From Bacteroidia bacterium (lineage in GTDB: Bacteria > Bacteroidota > Bacteroidia > Palsa-965): a stretch of 64,000 bases of DNA. The DNA is taken from contig JAKLJE010000021.1 of NCBI GenBank assembly GCA_023151315.1, positions 10,528 to 74,527 on the forward strand, given 5' to 3'. Both the position numbers and the translations under genes were made by a program. Shown here one piece after another: positions 10,416-20,078 of the stretch; positions within the stretch are counted from its first letter, which is position 1, and the number at the start of each line of letters is the position of its first letter. A model generated the notes under the pieces. The model did no database searches. It was not told the DNA's origin and was given only the letters and a program-made list of their open reading frames with translations.

Positions 10416-11812
10416 TAGTGTCAGTTGTTGCTCTCAGCACTTAGCAATGTGAGGTGACTTGGATTTAAGTGAAAGCGGGTGCTTTTTTCAATTAACGCTT
10501 CAACTTATACAGCCTATGTGCTTAACGCAACTGAAACGACTATTTTCCTCAACGCGATTCTGCTTCGCCTGCAGAATTTCTGCCGTGAACCGTTTTTTAT
10601 CCGGCTTTGCTCCGTTGTGTACTTCGTTGCATGTGTAGCCGTAATGTTCGATTGGATAACGTTGGTTATTGTGATAGTGAACAAACCGCTCAATGGCAGA
10701 TGGAATGTCTTTCGGCATTTTTCCTCCGAGAAACTCATTTTTCAGAATATGATGCACGCTCTCCGACATTGAATTTGATTTCACGTCAATGCCAGCCGTG
10801 AGTTTTTTCACTACCGGCAGCACACGCTGCGCCATCCACACCAGTAGTTCGCCTTTGTTTTCTGAGCCTCCATCGCAGACAATACTGATTTGTTCCGGAT
10901 GCGCATTCAAAGCGTGCTCGGCAAATACCTGCTCAAACAATTCCCGGATGTTTGCAGAAGATCGTTGATGAAATATCCTGTATCCCAGAAGAGCCTTTTA
11001 ATAGTTATCCTTGATAAAAGCAATGTAATGTTTACCTACATGGTTGATCATTTCGGTAATATCAACATGCAGGTATTGGAACACTTTTGCAGCTCGTAGT
11101 GTTTCTCTTTTTGCAGTATGTCTTCTGAAAGCATCTGATTTACTTTTCGTATAGGTGTAAAACGTGGAATGCGAACAGTATAATTTACCCGAATTGAGCA
11201 GGCGAAAGTATAACGTTGATTTGGGAACCAGAAGGTTATTGACATTATTCACTGCTGAATCAATCAACTAAAGTTCACGCACTGTAAGTTGTTGCGGATG
11301 TAAGCGAAAACAACGCCCGCGACGAGAGTTCTTGCATACTAAACGGTTTTTCATTCGATAGTACGACTGATAACTGGTATTCAGCAATTTTACCGCTACA
11401 CTCACCTTTACATACTTACTTAAATGCGACACGGCTTGGTGGATCGCTTCCGCAAATTCTTTGGACTTTTTCTGAGCTGCTGAAAATTTATCCATAACAC
11501 GGGAATACGCTTCGTATATACTACAGGTGAATTTAACAAAGCGTTGTAGTTGTTTGGATTTGTAAATGGCAACTAAATTCAGATTCGTTTGCATGAATTC
11601 CTGAGCAATATCGTACCCGAATTGCTTTTCCTGAATTTGTTTACGCCATGAATTCCTGGTAGAATAGGGAACATTCTTCAAAAACTCAGTATCGAGAATC
11701 TGCAAATGAAACATCACGATGATCAGAGGGTGATACGAACGCTTGGCAGGATACATTGTAGGATGTATTAAGAACAAGGATAATGTGTGGCCACGGTTTC
11801 ACTTTGACACCA
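10416..11812 (-). mobile_element. Decayed insertion sequence (DDE transposase type)
   Basis: The element is defined by its broken transposase (10500-11777). Ends are tentative: GTGTCA at 10418-10423 and its inverted copy TGACAC at 11805-11810 could belong to terminal inverted repeats, but the surrounding match is weak and no target duplication was found. If the right end is correct, the last few codons and stop of the neighbouring pilP-like gene (11799-) come from the element. Confidence 0.5.
10500..11777 (-). pseudogene. Transposase with one nonsense mutation and one frameshift
   Basis: Three minus-strand pieces join into one ~420-residue DDE transposase of a family common in Bacteroidota. 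The N-terminal piece (11268-11777) ends at an in-frame TAG (11268-11270); the same frame continues through 'GKLYCSHSTFYTYTK' and 'VFQYLHVDIT' to a stop at 10998. One base later in phase the protein resumes ('KALLGYRIFHQ', 'VCDGGSENKGE', 'SNSMSESVHH', 'YHNNQRYPIEHYG') and ends at 10500. The catalytic D and E regions are still readable, but the gene cannot make a full protein as written. Confidence 0.85.
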
Positions 11813-12281
11813 ACTTACGTTCTCGATTCCATTGCACGGTTATCTGGTTTGCAGCAATATTGTCCACCCTCACTCCACCAACCTCATCTCCCTCCTTCAC
11901 AAAATAACTGACACCATTCACACTCAGAAAACCTAGCATCTTTCCGCTGGAAGGTTGCTTCACTAAACCAGAATACACAATGTTCGGCCATTGGGTTTGT
12001 TCCGGTACAGGTGCTGTTGTTTTAGGTTGAGTAATTTGTGCTTGCGACTTTACGTTCACTTTTGGTTTTGTATTCTGTGCAGCGAACGGATCAGGATAAT
12101 CGAGAAGCAGCGAGAATGTGTCCGGAACAATTGTTTTGTTCTCTCCGGTTTCAGTACTGATTACTTTCGGAGCAGCGTTATCCTCATCTCCTTTCATTGC
12201 AGCGTACACCTGCCAGCCGATTGCGCCCCAGATACCGAGCACGGCAGGAATTAAAATCCACAATGTGGTTTTGCCTTTCAT
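11799..12281 (-). CDS. PilP/GspC-like inner-membrane linker protein
   Basis: A 160-residue protein with one N-terminal membrane span (residues 6-28), a low-complexity linker with 'SLLLDYPDPF', and a C-terminal beta domain. In that domain 'VNGVSYFVKEGDEVGGVRVD' and 'QITVQWNRE' resemble the homology region by which PilP or GspC proteins contact the secretin. It is the last gene of the filament operon and its start overlaps the upstream stop by one base. Its final residues may be supplied by the adjacent insertion sequence, so the native C-terminus could have been a little different or longer. Confidence 0.6.
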   Translation of the reverse strand: MKGKTTLWILIPAVLGIWGAIGWQVYAAMKGDEDNAAPKVISTETGENKTIVPDTFSLLLDYPDPFAAQNTKPKVNVKSQAQITQPKTTAPVPEQTQWPNIVYSGLVKQPSSGKMLGFLSVNGVSYFVKEGDEVGGVRVDNIAANQITVQWNRERKLVSK

Positions 12282-13237
12282 CAGTTCACTGTAAATCGGA
12301 ATACGGAACTGTAGTTGCTGCGATTACCTGCGGCATCCGCACTGCGTACGCGCCAGAAATACGTTGTACCGGCTTGCGCTCCTGTCCAGGTGTAGTTGCT
12401 CTGCGTGCTCAACAGCATCTGTTGAATGAGCACACCGCTCGTGAATGTGGAGTCTGTTGCAATCCACAATGTGTCGTTGTAAGCTGTGGCATCATTGCTC
12501 CAATCGAATTGCAATGTTGCAGGTGGTGTTGCATAGAATGAATTCGTTGCCGGAGAAATCAATTGCGGAACTGTAGGTGCGGTTTGATCTACACTGAAGG
12601 TGCGTGAAGCCCATGGTGTAAACGATACGGAGTTTTCTGCGCGCACTTTGAACTCGTAACTTCCTTGTGGTAACGCAGCAGTGTACGCGGTGGTGCTCGT
12701 GGTCAGCGTAATGGTTGAAGTTCCCGTAGAGCTGTTGATGATGTCAACGCGATACAGACTCGCTCCGCTCACTGCATTCCATGTAAACGATACAGACGAT
12801 GAAGAAGTAGCATAACCGTTATTCTGCGGCGTGGTGATTTGAACATTCTGAGAAGCCAGACTCGCGCTGCTGTCGATAGTAAGTTTACGCAGTACCCATT
12901 CTCCTTCGGATGATCCGTTCTCAGGACGAATGCGCCACCAATAAGTATAACCGGGATTCAGGTTCGGATAGAAACGATCGCCCGAAACGGCAGTGTCGTA
13001 CAAGAGTTGTTGCGGTGCTGAAAAATCAGGATAAACAATCTGCACTCTGTACTTCAAAGCTCCGCTCATTTCATTCCACCAGAACAGCGGTGAAGAATAT
13101 GGAACGGTATCGTTGTCTGCCGGTGCTAATATGCTCACGCTTTTTCCGGTGAGATCGTCCTCAATGAAATCGCGCTCACAGGATGCCGTGAACACAACGA
13201 GAGTTACAATCCAAATTGCTGCGAATGTTTTCTTCAT
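12281..13237 (-). CDS. Lipoprotein with fibronectin type III-like domains
   Basis: A 318-residue protein with a lipoprotein signal (lipobox-like 'VVFTASC', Cys near residue 20) followed by about three repeated beta-sandwich units. Each unit has the FN3-like pattern 'W.....ga..Yrv.i', for example 'FTWNAVSGASLYRVDI' and 'WSNDATAYNDTLWI', and closes with 'YWWRIRPENG' or 'YFWRVRSAD'. It overlaps the PilO-like gene by 4 bases and the pilP-like gene by 1 base, so it is part of the filament operon. An outer-membrane or surface partner of the secretin/filament is a reasonable inference; it is not a standard component of well-known systems. Confidence 0.75.
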   Translation of the reverse strand: MKKTFAAIWIVTLVVFTASCERDFIEDDLTGKSVSILAPADNDTVPYSSPLFWWNEMSGALKYRVQIVYPDFSAPQQLLYDTAVSGDRFYPNLNPGYTYWWRIRPENGSSEGEWVLRKLTIDSSASLASQNVQITTPQNNGYATSSSSVSFTWNAVSGASLYRVDIINSSTGTSTITLTTSTTAYTAALPQGSYEFKVRAENSVSFTPWASRTFSVDQTAPTVPQLISPATNSFYATPPATLQFDWSNDATAYNDTLWIATDSTFTSGVLIQQMLLSTQSNYTWTGAQAGTTYFWRVRSADAAGNRSNYSSVFRFTVN

Positions 13238-13770
13238 GGCGCTGTGATCATGTTCTGAATGAATAACTGTGCACGCGTTGAGCGTTTCTTACTTTGCTTG
13301 TCGGTATGATTGAAAAACGTAACTGACACCGTTGTGCCGGAACCTTTGCGTTCGATTTCGTGTACGGCTTGCAGCATGGCGGTGAATTCTCCTTCTATAA
13401 TTACAGGATGTGTTTCAATCGTCCAGTCTTCATTGCTGTATCTTCTGCATGTGCTGAACTCACGCAGAATCACTTCATGATTTGCACATGCTGTAGTGAC
13501 TTCCTGCAGAATACTTTCTCGTGTAACGGTTTTATCTCCCGACAATCCGTTCAGTGAAGCCAGATGCAGCAACTCCTCCTCTACCCGATCCTGTCGCAAC
13601 GGCAAATCTGCTATGCTGTCGTTCAAAGCTTGAAGTTCATTCACCTGTGCGCGTAGTTCCAATGTCTTCGCAATGGTCAATGGATAAATCAGCCAACATA
13701 CCATCAGCAATGCTATCCATGTGAGGCGCAACTTAACTTTTGGCGAGAGATTTCTGATTCGGTTTTTCAT
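13234..13770 (-). CDS. PilO/GspM-like assembly protein
   Basis: A 178-residue protein starting at the ATG that overlaps the upstream stop by 4 bases (ATGA), rather than the longer in-frame start inside that gene. It has a short basic N-terminus, one membrane span (about residues 15-33), a coiled-coil stretch ('ELRAQVNELQALNDSIADL') and a small alpha/beta domain with 'VIIEGEFTAMLQAVHEIERK', matching the layout of PilO. With the preceding PilM/N-like protein it would form the inner-membrane alignment platform. Confidence 0.7.
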   Translation of the reverse strand: MKNRIRNLSPKVKLRLTWIALLMVCWLIYPLTIAKTLELRAQVNELQALNDSIADLPLRQDRVEEELLHLASLNGLSGDKTVTRESILQEVTTACANHEVILREFSTCRRYSNEDWTIETHPVIIEGEFTAMLQAVHEIERKGSGTTVSVTFFNHTDKQSKKRSTRAQLFIQNMITAP

Positions 13771-14969
13771 TTCAGCTCCAGTTCTATGAAAAACGCTCCT
13801 GAATTTCCACTGGCGGTGTTGCCATAAGATTGCAGCTTGACTTGCTTCACCCATTCGGTATACTGCAACTTTTCAATCCACGAATTCAACACTGCGTTTT
13901 CGCTGCCGAATCCGCGTATGCGCACTACACCCTGATCAAATGCAACCGTATCTTCCTGCACCAATGGAAGCACCGGAGAAAGTTCCAGTTTATCCAAGCG
14001 AATTCCGGAAGGCATATCGTGAATGAGTCGGTCGGCGTACCACGACCATGAACTGCGTTCGTATAATCCGGTTTCCGTAAGAAACAATTTCTTTCGCGCT
14101 GCTTCCTCTTCTTTCAGATTCAGTTCCGCAATGGCATTTCGATAACCGCTTACATCACTCTCCAGATTCCCCAATTCATTGCGATACTGCGAAAACATTG
14201 CGTAGTTGATTCCCAACACCCCCAGCAACCCTGCCAGTGCAGCCTTCATAGTAAAACGCAGCGCCTGCTTCTGATAGAATGCATCATCCGCTTTGGGGAC
14301 AAATGCGACGCTGCCCGGAAATTCATTCAGATGAAACAGAATACCTTTCAATGCGGCAGCACATGCCAGCAAAGCACGAGAGGGAATCTTTTCTCCTCCA
14401 ACATCAACCTCATCATCTGTAGCAGCCTGTGCGTTCTTCACAGATGCAAGTGATCCATTTTGTAAACCCAAAACATAATTTCCGGCTTGCACTTCCGCTC
14501 GCTCCGCATGAAACAAAGGCAATTGATGCACAATTCCTGCTCCGGTGAAACCCTGTACAATTGAGAAGCGTTGTTGCATTTCATCCAGCGCCTCTTTCAC
14601 TGTGTCTTTCCGCACGACTGAGATCATTGTGGATGCGTCGCTCAATGGAACAAGTGAGCAGAAAAAGTCTGCCGCCGAAATGTCGGGAAGGACTTTGCGC
14701 AATAACTGTTGCGGCTCTGTGCCAGGACCCTCAGGCAAGAACCGCGTTATCACACCTTTTCCTGTGATCACGAGAACCACAGGAATATTCTCGTTACAGA
14801 ATCCGGATAATTCCGCAAGAGAATGAAAGTCGGCAGAGACTTTTTCTGTTTTCACTTTATTTCCCGATTTCTTCAGAATCACACAACGGTAAATCGTTTG
14901 CGCGCCGTTGAGATACATCTCCACGCCTGCAACAACGGAACCGGTCAGATATTTTCTGAAGAAACTCAT
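13767..14969 (-). CDS. PilM-PilN-like fusion, inner-membrane assembly protein
   Basis: A 400-residue protein. The first ~230 residues are cytoplasmic and resemble a reduced actin-like PilM/GspL domain ('ADFFCSLVPLSD', 'ENIPVVLVITGKG'). A membrane span lies near residues 238-258, followed by a coiled coil ('ELGNLESDVSGYRNAIAELN') and a periplasmic ferredoxin-like domain ('WYADRLIHDMPSGIRLDKLE') typical of PilN. This one-protein layout matches GspL. It sits between the secretin and PilO-like genes, as expected for a type IV filament or type II secretion cluster. Confidence 0.7.
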   Translation of the reverse strand: MSFFRKYLTGSVVAGVEMYLNGAQTIYRCVILKKSGNKVKTEKVSADFHSLAELSGFCNENIPVVLVITGKGVITRFLPEGPGTEPQQLLRKVLPDISAADFFCSLVPLSDASTMISVVRKDTVKEALDEMQQRFSIVQGFTGAGIVHQLPLFHAERAEVQAGNYVLGLQNGSLASVKNAQAATDDEVDVGGEKIPSRALLACAAALKGILFHLNEFPGSVAFVPKADDAFYQKQALRFTMKAALAGLLGVLGINYAMFSQYRNELGNLESDVSGYRNAIAELNLKEEEAARKKLFLTETGLYERSSWSWYADRLIHDMPSGIRLDKLELSPVLPLVQEDTVAFDQGVVRIRGFGSENAVLNSWIEKLQYTEWVKQVKLQSYGNTASGNSGAFFIELELK

Positions 14970-14972
14970 GCG

Positions 14973-16910
14973 TTAATAAATAACCGTCGGTCGTATCAAC
15001 ACGCTCAACTTGGTTTTTGATTTTGATTTGCTCCGCGTCCCGAAGAAATACTTCAACACCGGTATGCGCGACAAGAACGGAGTGCCTTTCCCGCTTTCAT
15101 TGGTATTCTCTTCTTCCAATCCTCCTAGCAAAATCATTTCTTGATTCTTCACACGCACCACACTCTGAAAACTGCGTTGTGTTGTACCAAACGGACCATC
15201 ATCTGTAACGCGATTCGTAAAAGTGGATTGCTTCACCGCAATATTGAGTGTCACTTGTTCATCACCCGAAACCATTGGTGTGATGGACAAAGAGAAATCC
15301 GCATTCAGCGGTTTGTACGTATTCGTGATCTGAGTCTGAGGATTCTGTGTTCCGATAATATTCGTCGTACGCTCGAGATAATACTCGGTGCGACCGATGC
15401 TCATGGTTGCTTCAGAACCGTTTAAAGTTGCCAGCTTGGGAGTGGAACGTATTTTCAATTTACCATTCTCTTCAAGCGCCGTCAGACGCAAATAGAAATC
15501 CGGTGTAACAAAACCCAGATTCAAAAATCCGAAACCGTTAAGTCCTGCAATCAGGTTGTTGATCGCATCGGCGTTCAGCGTTACATCCGTTCCGGGCGTA
15601 ATGGTTCCGTTATTCGTTGGCGGCGTTCCTATGCCGGCATGAATTCCCGTTGCGACCGTGTGCGTTTTGCTGATATCAAGAATAATCACTTCTATCAACA
15701 CCATCGGCACCACTTGATCAATCTGCGCCAGAAAGTTTTCAATCTCCATGATGCGCGGTTCCGATCCGCTGAGTATTATTCCGTTGAGATCAGGGAAAGC
15801 TTTAACATCAACTCCTTTCTTCATCTCAGCAGGAATGTAGTCCGGAACTTTGTCTGCAGTTCTGAATTTCAGACGATACAATCTTGTCACGCGCAATCCT
15901 TCAATGGTTCTGTCTCCAATGAAATACACACTGTCTTTCTGACGGAAGGTATAATCTGTGTTGCGCAACACATTGTTCAGGAAATCTTCATACGTAGCGT
16001 CTTTGATATTCAGCGTGGTGTTGCCTTTCAGTTCGGTGTACAGGTAATATTGCTTACCCAATTGATCGGAAACAGAGTAGACAAGATCACCGATTGGTGC
16101 GGCTGTTGCATCGAGCGTAATCAAACCGTTGGTAATGCTCAGCTGTGTTCCATTGGGCAATCGGCTCTTCGGCTTGGACCTATCGGAACCGGAAATAGTT
16201 CCAGAATTCGTCGGAACTTTCTCCTTCGCTTCGATGATAAAGAAATTGCTATCGGGCTGCGACACTTTCAGATCATTGGCAAATCCGAGTTTGTTCAATG
16301 CAGCGTCCAACGGTTGATCCTGAATGAAACAAGTAATCATCTTACCGGCCAGCTCGGGAGCGAACACCACATTGTATCCTGTTTTACGTGTCAACTCTCG
16401 CGAAACCAGATACAGACTGTCGTTCTTCAGATCAAGGTTCACTTTGCGCGTTGTTGCATTCCATTGTATACTCGGCAATCGCGGAGAATACGGAACCACC
16501 ACAGGCGGAGGCGGAACATATTGCGAAAAAACCATGATGTTTCCGATGAATGTAATATCGAGATCGTAACGTTTGCATAAAAAGAGAAACACGTTAGTAA
16601 CGGTCACATCGGTGAAGTTGTCATAGATCTTTTTATCCAGTCCGGGCTCAACGCTTACGTTCAGATTATTGGTGATCGCCACTCCGCGTATGAATTCATG
16701 AAGTGCAACGCCGTTCACCGACAATTCAACTTTGTTGTTCAGTCCCGGAACTGTTGTACTCAGATTTGTCAACTTACTTTCAAGCTCTTTGAAACGCGGA
16801 TGTTCATCTTGCGGCGCGTTGGACAACAAAAGCGGAACCACTACGGCAAGTAAAGGCACGAGCGAGAGGCGCAACAGTTCTTTCAATTTGAGTTTCTTCA
16901 ATGTGCGCAT
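14973..16910 (-). CDS. Secretin, outer-membrane channel (GspD/PilQ family)
   Basis: A 645-residue protein with an N-terminal hydrophobic signal/anchor, STN/N-domain-like repeats ('LDKKIYDNFTDVTVTNVF', 'TLNIKDATYEDFLNNVL'), an N1-like ring domain ('VKAFPDLNGIILSGSEPRI') and the secretin core. The core begins at 'PMVLIEVIILDISKTH' and ends with 'IPVLKYFFGTRSKSKSKTKL' and 'SVLIRPTVIY'. It would form the multimeric outer-membrane pore. Spacing is 3 bases to both flanking genes in a compact operon. Confidence 0.92.
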   Translation of the reverse strand: MRTLKKLKLKELLRLSLVPLLAVVVPLLLSNAPQDEHPRFKELESKLTNLSTTVPGLNNKVELSVNGVALHEFIRGVAITNNLNVSVEPGLDKKIYDNFTDVTVTNVFLFLCKRYDLDITFIGNIMVFSQYVPPPPVVVPYSPRLPSIQWNATTRKVNLDLKNDSLYLVSRELTRKTGYNVVFAPELAGKMITCFIQDQPLDAALNKLGFANDLKVSQPDSNFFIIEAKEKVPTNSGTISGSDRSKPKSRLPNGTQLSITNGLITLDATAAPIGDLVYSVSDQLGKQYYLYTELKGNTTLNIKDATYEDFLNNVLRNTDYTFRQKDSVYFIGDRTIEGLRVTRLYRLKFRTADKVPDYIPAEMKKGVDVKAFPDLNGIILSGSEPRIMEIENFLAQIDQVVPMVLIEVIILDISKTHTVATGIHAGIGTPPTNNGTITPGTDVTLNADAINNLIAGLNGFGFLNLGFVTPDFYLRLTALEENGKLKIRSTPKLATLNGSEATMSIGRTEYYLERTTNIIGTQNPQTQITNTYKPLNADFSLSITPMVSGDEQVTLNIAVKQSTFTNRVTDDGPFGTTQRSFQSVVRVKNQEMILLGGLEEENTNESGKGTPFLSRIPVLKYFFGTRSKSKSKTKLSVLIRPTVIY

Positions 16911-16913
16911 GGC

Positions 16914-18356
16914 TCAATGAGTTGAATTGGATAATATGGAATACACTTCATCGGGACTGGTCAAACCGGATTGCAGCAAAATCAAAGCACTGTCATGAAG
17001 TGAACAGATGCTCTTCTTTCGGAAAAGTTCTCCTGCAACCTGTGTTCCGTTTCGAATAGCTTCTGCAAATTCAGAATCAATCGGTATCACTTCGTAAATC
17101 GCTTTACGTCCTTTGTAACCGGTATGATAACACTGGTCGCAACCTTTGGCAACAAATACTTCCTTGATTTGATCAGCATCAAAACCGGAAGGAAAGAACT
17201 CCCGTTTACTTTCTGTCTTTGTTTTGCAATGCGGACAGAGCAGTCGCACGAGGCGTTGCGCAACGGATGTATTCAGCGTATTGGCGATGAGAAAAGGCGG
17301 AACACCCATATCTGCCAATCGGGAAACAGTTCCCCATGCTGAGTTGGTGTGAATGGTTGACAATACCAGATGCCCGGTTAATGCGGCACGCACTGCCATC
17401 TGCGCTGTTTCTCCATCGCGTATCTCACCGAGCATGATGATATCCGGATCCTGACGCAGGAATGTACGCAAGGCACCTGCGAAAGTGAGTCCGATACTTT
17501 CTTTCAGTTGCACCTGATTGATACCTTCCAATGTATACTCAACAGGATCTTCTACCGTCAGAATGTTTGTGCCTTCCTTGTTGAGCAACTTCAATGTGGC
17601 ATAAAGCGTAGTGGTCTTGCCTGATCCCGTGGGACCGCTGATCAGCAATATGCCGTGCGGCTTTCGTATTCCTTCGGCATAATCCTGCAACTGCTTTTCA
17701 GAAAAGCCTAACGTGCGTATATCGATATTGGAAGCGTCATTACTGAGAAGCCGCAATACAACCTTTTCGCCATGCAACGTAGGCAAGACGGAAACACGAA
17801 TATCGAATCTCGAGCCTTCGTGATTGAAAAAGATGCGTCCGTCCTGAGGCAAACGTTTTTCGGCAATATCAAGGTTGGCGCGAATCTTAATCTTATTAAT
17901 GAGCGAAGGATACTCTCCCGCTCCGATTGTGTATCGTTCAGCCAGCAAACCGTCTATACGCATACGCACCCGCGCTTTGAGTTCATACGCTTCGATATGA
18001 ATATCAGAACTGCGCAAACGTCTCGCTTCCGCAATAAGGCGTGTGAGAAAATCTGCATCACCACCTGCATCGGAAAGTGCAGTTTTCGGTTTGCGTTCTT
18101 CCTGCTGATCAGGAGTATGTTCAGACCGGGTTTGTTTGTACAAGCGACTGAGTTCTGCGTTTACAAAATCCGCATGCGACTTCTCCAGAACAATTGTACT
18201 TCCCGTAATAGCTTCCAGTTCGTCCTGAAGATCTTCCCGCCAATAATCCGCATCTACAAGTATAACAGCAGCATCGTTGCGCAATTCCTTGGGCACAGCG
18301 TGATAGAACAAAGCCTGATCACCGGTCAGCATCTGATGCAGTTGCTTGGTCGCCAT
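16914..18356 (-). CDS. Assembly ATPase, GspE/PilB family
   Basis: A 480-residue cytoplasmic ATPase that powers pilin extraction. Visible are Walker A 'GPTGSGKT' near residue 241, an Asp box 'NILTVEDPVE', Walker B 'DIIMLGEIRDGET', a His box 'HLVLSTIHTN', and the zinc-binding tetracysteine 'CPHC' plus 'CDQC' found in GspE/PilB but not in PilT. The N-terminal domain is shorter than in many GspE proteins. Its start overlaps the upstream peptidase stop by one base. Confidence 0.93.
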   Translation of the reverse strand: MATKQLHQMLTGDQALFYHAVPKELRNDAAVILVDADYWREDLQDELEAITGSTIVLEKSHADFVNAELSRLYKQTRSEHTPDQQEERKPKTALSDAGGDADFLTRLIAEARRLRSSDIHIEAYELKARVRMRIDGLLAERYTIGAGEYPSLINKIKIRANLDIAEKRLPQDGRIFFNHEGSRFDIRVSVLPTLHGEKVVLRLLSNDASNIDIRTLGFSEKQLQDYAEGIRKPHGILLISGPTGSGKTTTLYATLKLLNKEGTNILTVEDPVEYTLEGINQVQLKESIGLTFAGALRTFLRQDPDIIMLGEIRDGETAQMAVRAALTGHLVLSTIHTNSAWGTVSRLADMGVPPFLIANTLNTSVAQRLVRLLCPHCKTKTESKREFFPSGFDADQIKEVFVAKGCDQCYHTGYKGRKAIYEVIPIDSEFAEAIRNGTQVAGELFRKKSICSLHDSALILLQSGLTSPDEVYSILSNSTH

Positions 18357-18889
18357 TAATTCTCGATTGGGTTAAGCATTATCATGATATCATCATTGCT
18401 CAGACGAAACTGACCTGCACTGAACAATTCAAACACACATAGCAGAATTAAAAACACACCCAATATCCCCGCGAGCGGGATCAATCGCTCAGAATCTGGT
18501 TTGATGAGATGCAGTAAACCGTAAACCAATAACGCCGCAATCGATCCGGCAATAAAAAACAGCATGAAATTGAACGGCGCAAACACAGGTGTGAGTAGAA
18601 GCAACAGCAACAAATCTCCGCGACCGATGTACACATCATCCAATCTTACCCAACGTCGTAAGCGAATGGAGAACCAAACTGTCAGCGTCGTATACATGAA
18701 CAGCAACACAATTACATTCATAATGGTGTTATGCGCTATGACCTGCCATTCGTTCTGTAAAATTTGCGTAACCGTTAATGAAACACAAATCAACGGTAGT
18801 AGCCACGCACTGATACTTCGCGAGCGGAAATCCTGAACGGACATTATTCCGGTCAGAATCACAGACATAATATGTGCGGCGATATACAT
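18356..18889 (-). CDS. Prepilin peptidase, A24 family (methylase domain absent)
   Basis: A 177-residue polytopic membrane protein taken from the ATG that overlaps the pilin stop by one base; a start 16 codons upstream is possible but lies inside the pilin gene. The two catalytic aspartates of the A24 family are visible: D20 in 'SVQDFRSRSIS' and D92 in 'IGRGD' (the GxGD motif). The N-terminal cytoplasmic methyltransferase domain of classical PilD is missing, leaving the minimal peptidase core. It should cleave the pilins encoded beside it and in the divergent operon. Confidence 0.85.
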   Translation of the reverse strand: MYIAAHIMSVILTGIMSVQDFRSRSISAWLLPLICVSLTVTQILQNEWQVIAHNTIMNVIVLLFMYTTLTVWFSIRLRRWVRLDDVYIGRGDLLLLLLLTPVFAPFNFMLFFIAGSIAALLVYGLLHLIKPDSERLIPLAGILGVFLILLCVFELFSAGQFRLSNDDIMIMLNPIEN

Positions 18890-19299
18890 TAATCCGGAGT
18901 CACTTCTTTCAGGTTCTTCTTCTGATCGATTTCCCACACATTGATTTGTCCATCGTTGTCGAAATCAGTGAGTGCCGTTGCTGTAGCCTTGAATGTTGCA
19001 CCCGAGCCGGATACTTCGTAACTGTATTGCGCTTCTTCCGCATTCTCCAGCTCAAATCCGATTTCTTTCAGATTGCTGCTGTACTCGGAATGCTCCATGT
19101 ACCAGGATTTCTGCAAGCTGTGTATGTATGTGAGGTTTTGCTTCGCCTCCGTACTTCTTGTCTTGCTGATCAGCGGCATCAGATTTGGCAGCGCGATCAA
19201 TAACAGTATACCTATGATGGCGAGCACCACGAGCAATTCGGTCAGCGTAAATGCTTTCAATCGCAGAGCAGTCGCGTTTTTAGAATGTTTCATCTGCAT
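18889..19299 (-). CDS. Type IV pilin / major pseudopilin (GspG-like)
   Basis: A 136-residue protein with a class III prepilin signal: cleavage between A and F in 'RLKAFTLTELLVVLAIIG', a Glu at mature position 5, and a long hydrophobic helix. The C-terminus has 'TDFDNDGQINVWEIDQ', an EF-hand-like calcium-binding loop resembling that of GspG. It directly follows the LytTR regulator (one-base overlap) and precedes its own peptidase. Confidence 0.88.
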   Translation of the reverse strand: MQMKHSKNATALRLKAFTLTELLVVLAIIGILLLIALPNLMPLISKTRSTEAKQNLTYIHSLQKSWYMEHSEYSSNLKEIGFELENAEEAQYSYEVSGSGATFKATATALTDFDNDGQINVWEIDQKKNLKEVTPD

Positions 19300-19817
19300 T
19301 AATGTTTCTTCAATCTGGCATGCAATTCAAAATTGTTTGCATTAGCAAACGCGTTCAGATAAAGCAGAAAATCAACACGTCTTCGTGCTGCTACTTTATA
19401 TGTTGCCCCGCTGTTTAATAAAACCTGACCGCAACGCCCGTCTATGTACTGTTGCAATTCTCTGATGTTGATTGCTATCGATCGGTCGATCCGGAAGAAC
19501 ATCAAAGGATTTAAAATGTCAACGACCTTTCCGATGCTTTTGCAAACAACAAGTTGACTTTTCTCTTTCCTGTGTATAATAGTGTAAGAGCCCGATGCTT
19601 CAAGAAATTCAATTTCCTGATGATAAACCAAATGTTCATCGCGGTGGTCAACAATACGAGTGAATTCTCCTGCCCGTGAATTGTGAGTCACAGGAACAAG
19701 CTGATACACTTTTGCTCGCCATTTACGGCCGGAAGACAATTTATTCTCCATTTCAGTCAATAAAAAAACCCAGGCACCAGAAATGAAACCTGAAGCATGC
19801 CAATACATGACCTGCAT
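19299..19817 (-). CDS. LytTR-domain DNA-binding regulator, first gene of filament operon
   Basis: A 172-residue protein whose C-terminal ~100 residues match the LytTR domain: 'EIEFLEASGSYTIIHR', 'LVVCKSIGKVVDIL', then 'FFRIDRSIAINIRELQQY'. No receiver domain is present. It is translated first, and its stop overlaps the pilin start (TAATG), so the regulator and machinery are co-expressed, pointing to autoregulation. An internal ATG at residue 23 (19751) is an alternative start. LytTR proteins bind DNA direct repeats; the 260-base divergent region (19818-20078) is the natural target, but no repeat was convincingly identified. Confidence 0.75.
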   Translation of the reverse strand: MQVMYWHASGFISGAWVFLLTEMENKLSSGRKWRAKVYQLVPVTHNSRAGEFTRIVDHRDEHLVYHQEIEFLEASGSYTIIHRKEKSQLVVCKSIGKVVDILNPLMFFRIDRSIAINIRELQQYIDGRCGQVLLNSGATYKVAARRRVDFLLYLNAFANANNFELHARLKKH

Positions 19818-20078
19818 CAGAATTCACCCAAGGGTCCCGGGTGGTTAACGCTGATTTATTAAGCTTTGATTGAGATGTTCAATCGGGGGAGTGACTGAAT
19901 ATCCGGTCTCATTAAAAGCTTTAACGAACATATTAAAACGACACGCTCATCGCAAAACATATTTTGTAAGCGTGTACGAAACGCGCACAAGTGTTAACAT
20001 ATGCAACTAATGGTAACGAATAATTCACGCTCACAAAGTATTCAGCCATGCAAACGTTACACCTCATAATTTAGTGTA

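Noticed and set aside
13771-13854. Longer start for the PilO-like gene
   Set aside because: Lies wholly within the preceding gene in another frame; the ATGA overlap at 13767-13770 is the usual coupling signal in this operon.
15639-16580. 313-codon frame opposite the secretin gene
   Set aside because: Fully antisense to a clear secretin; the composition is the mirror of the real gene.
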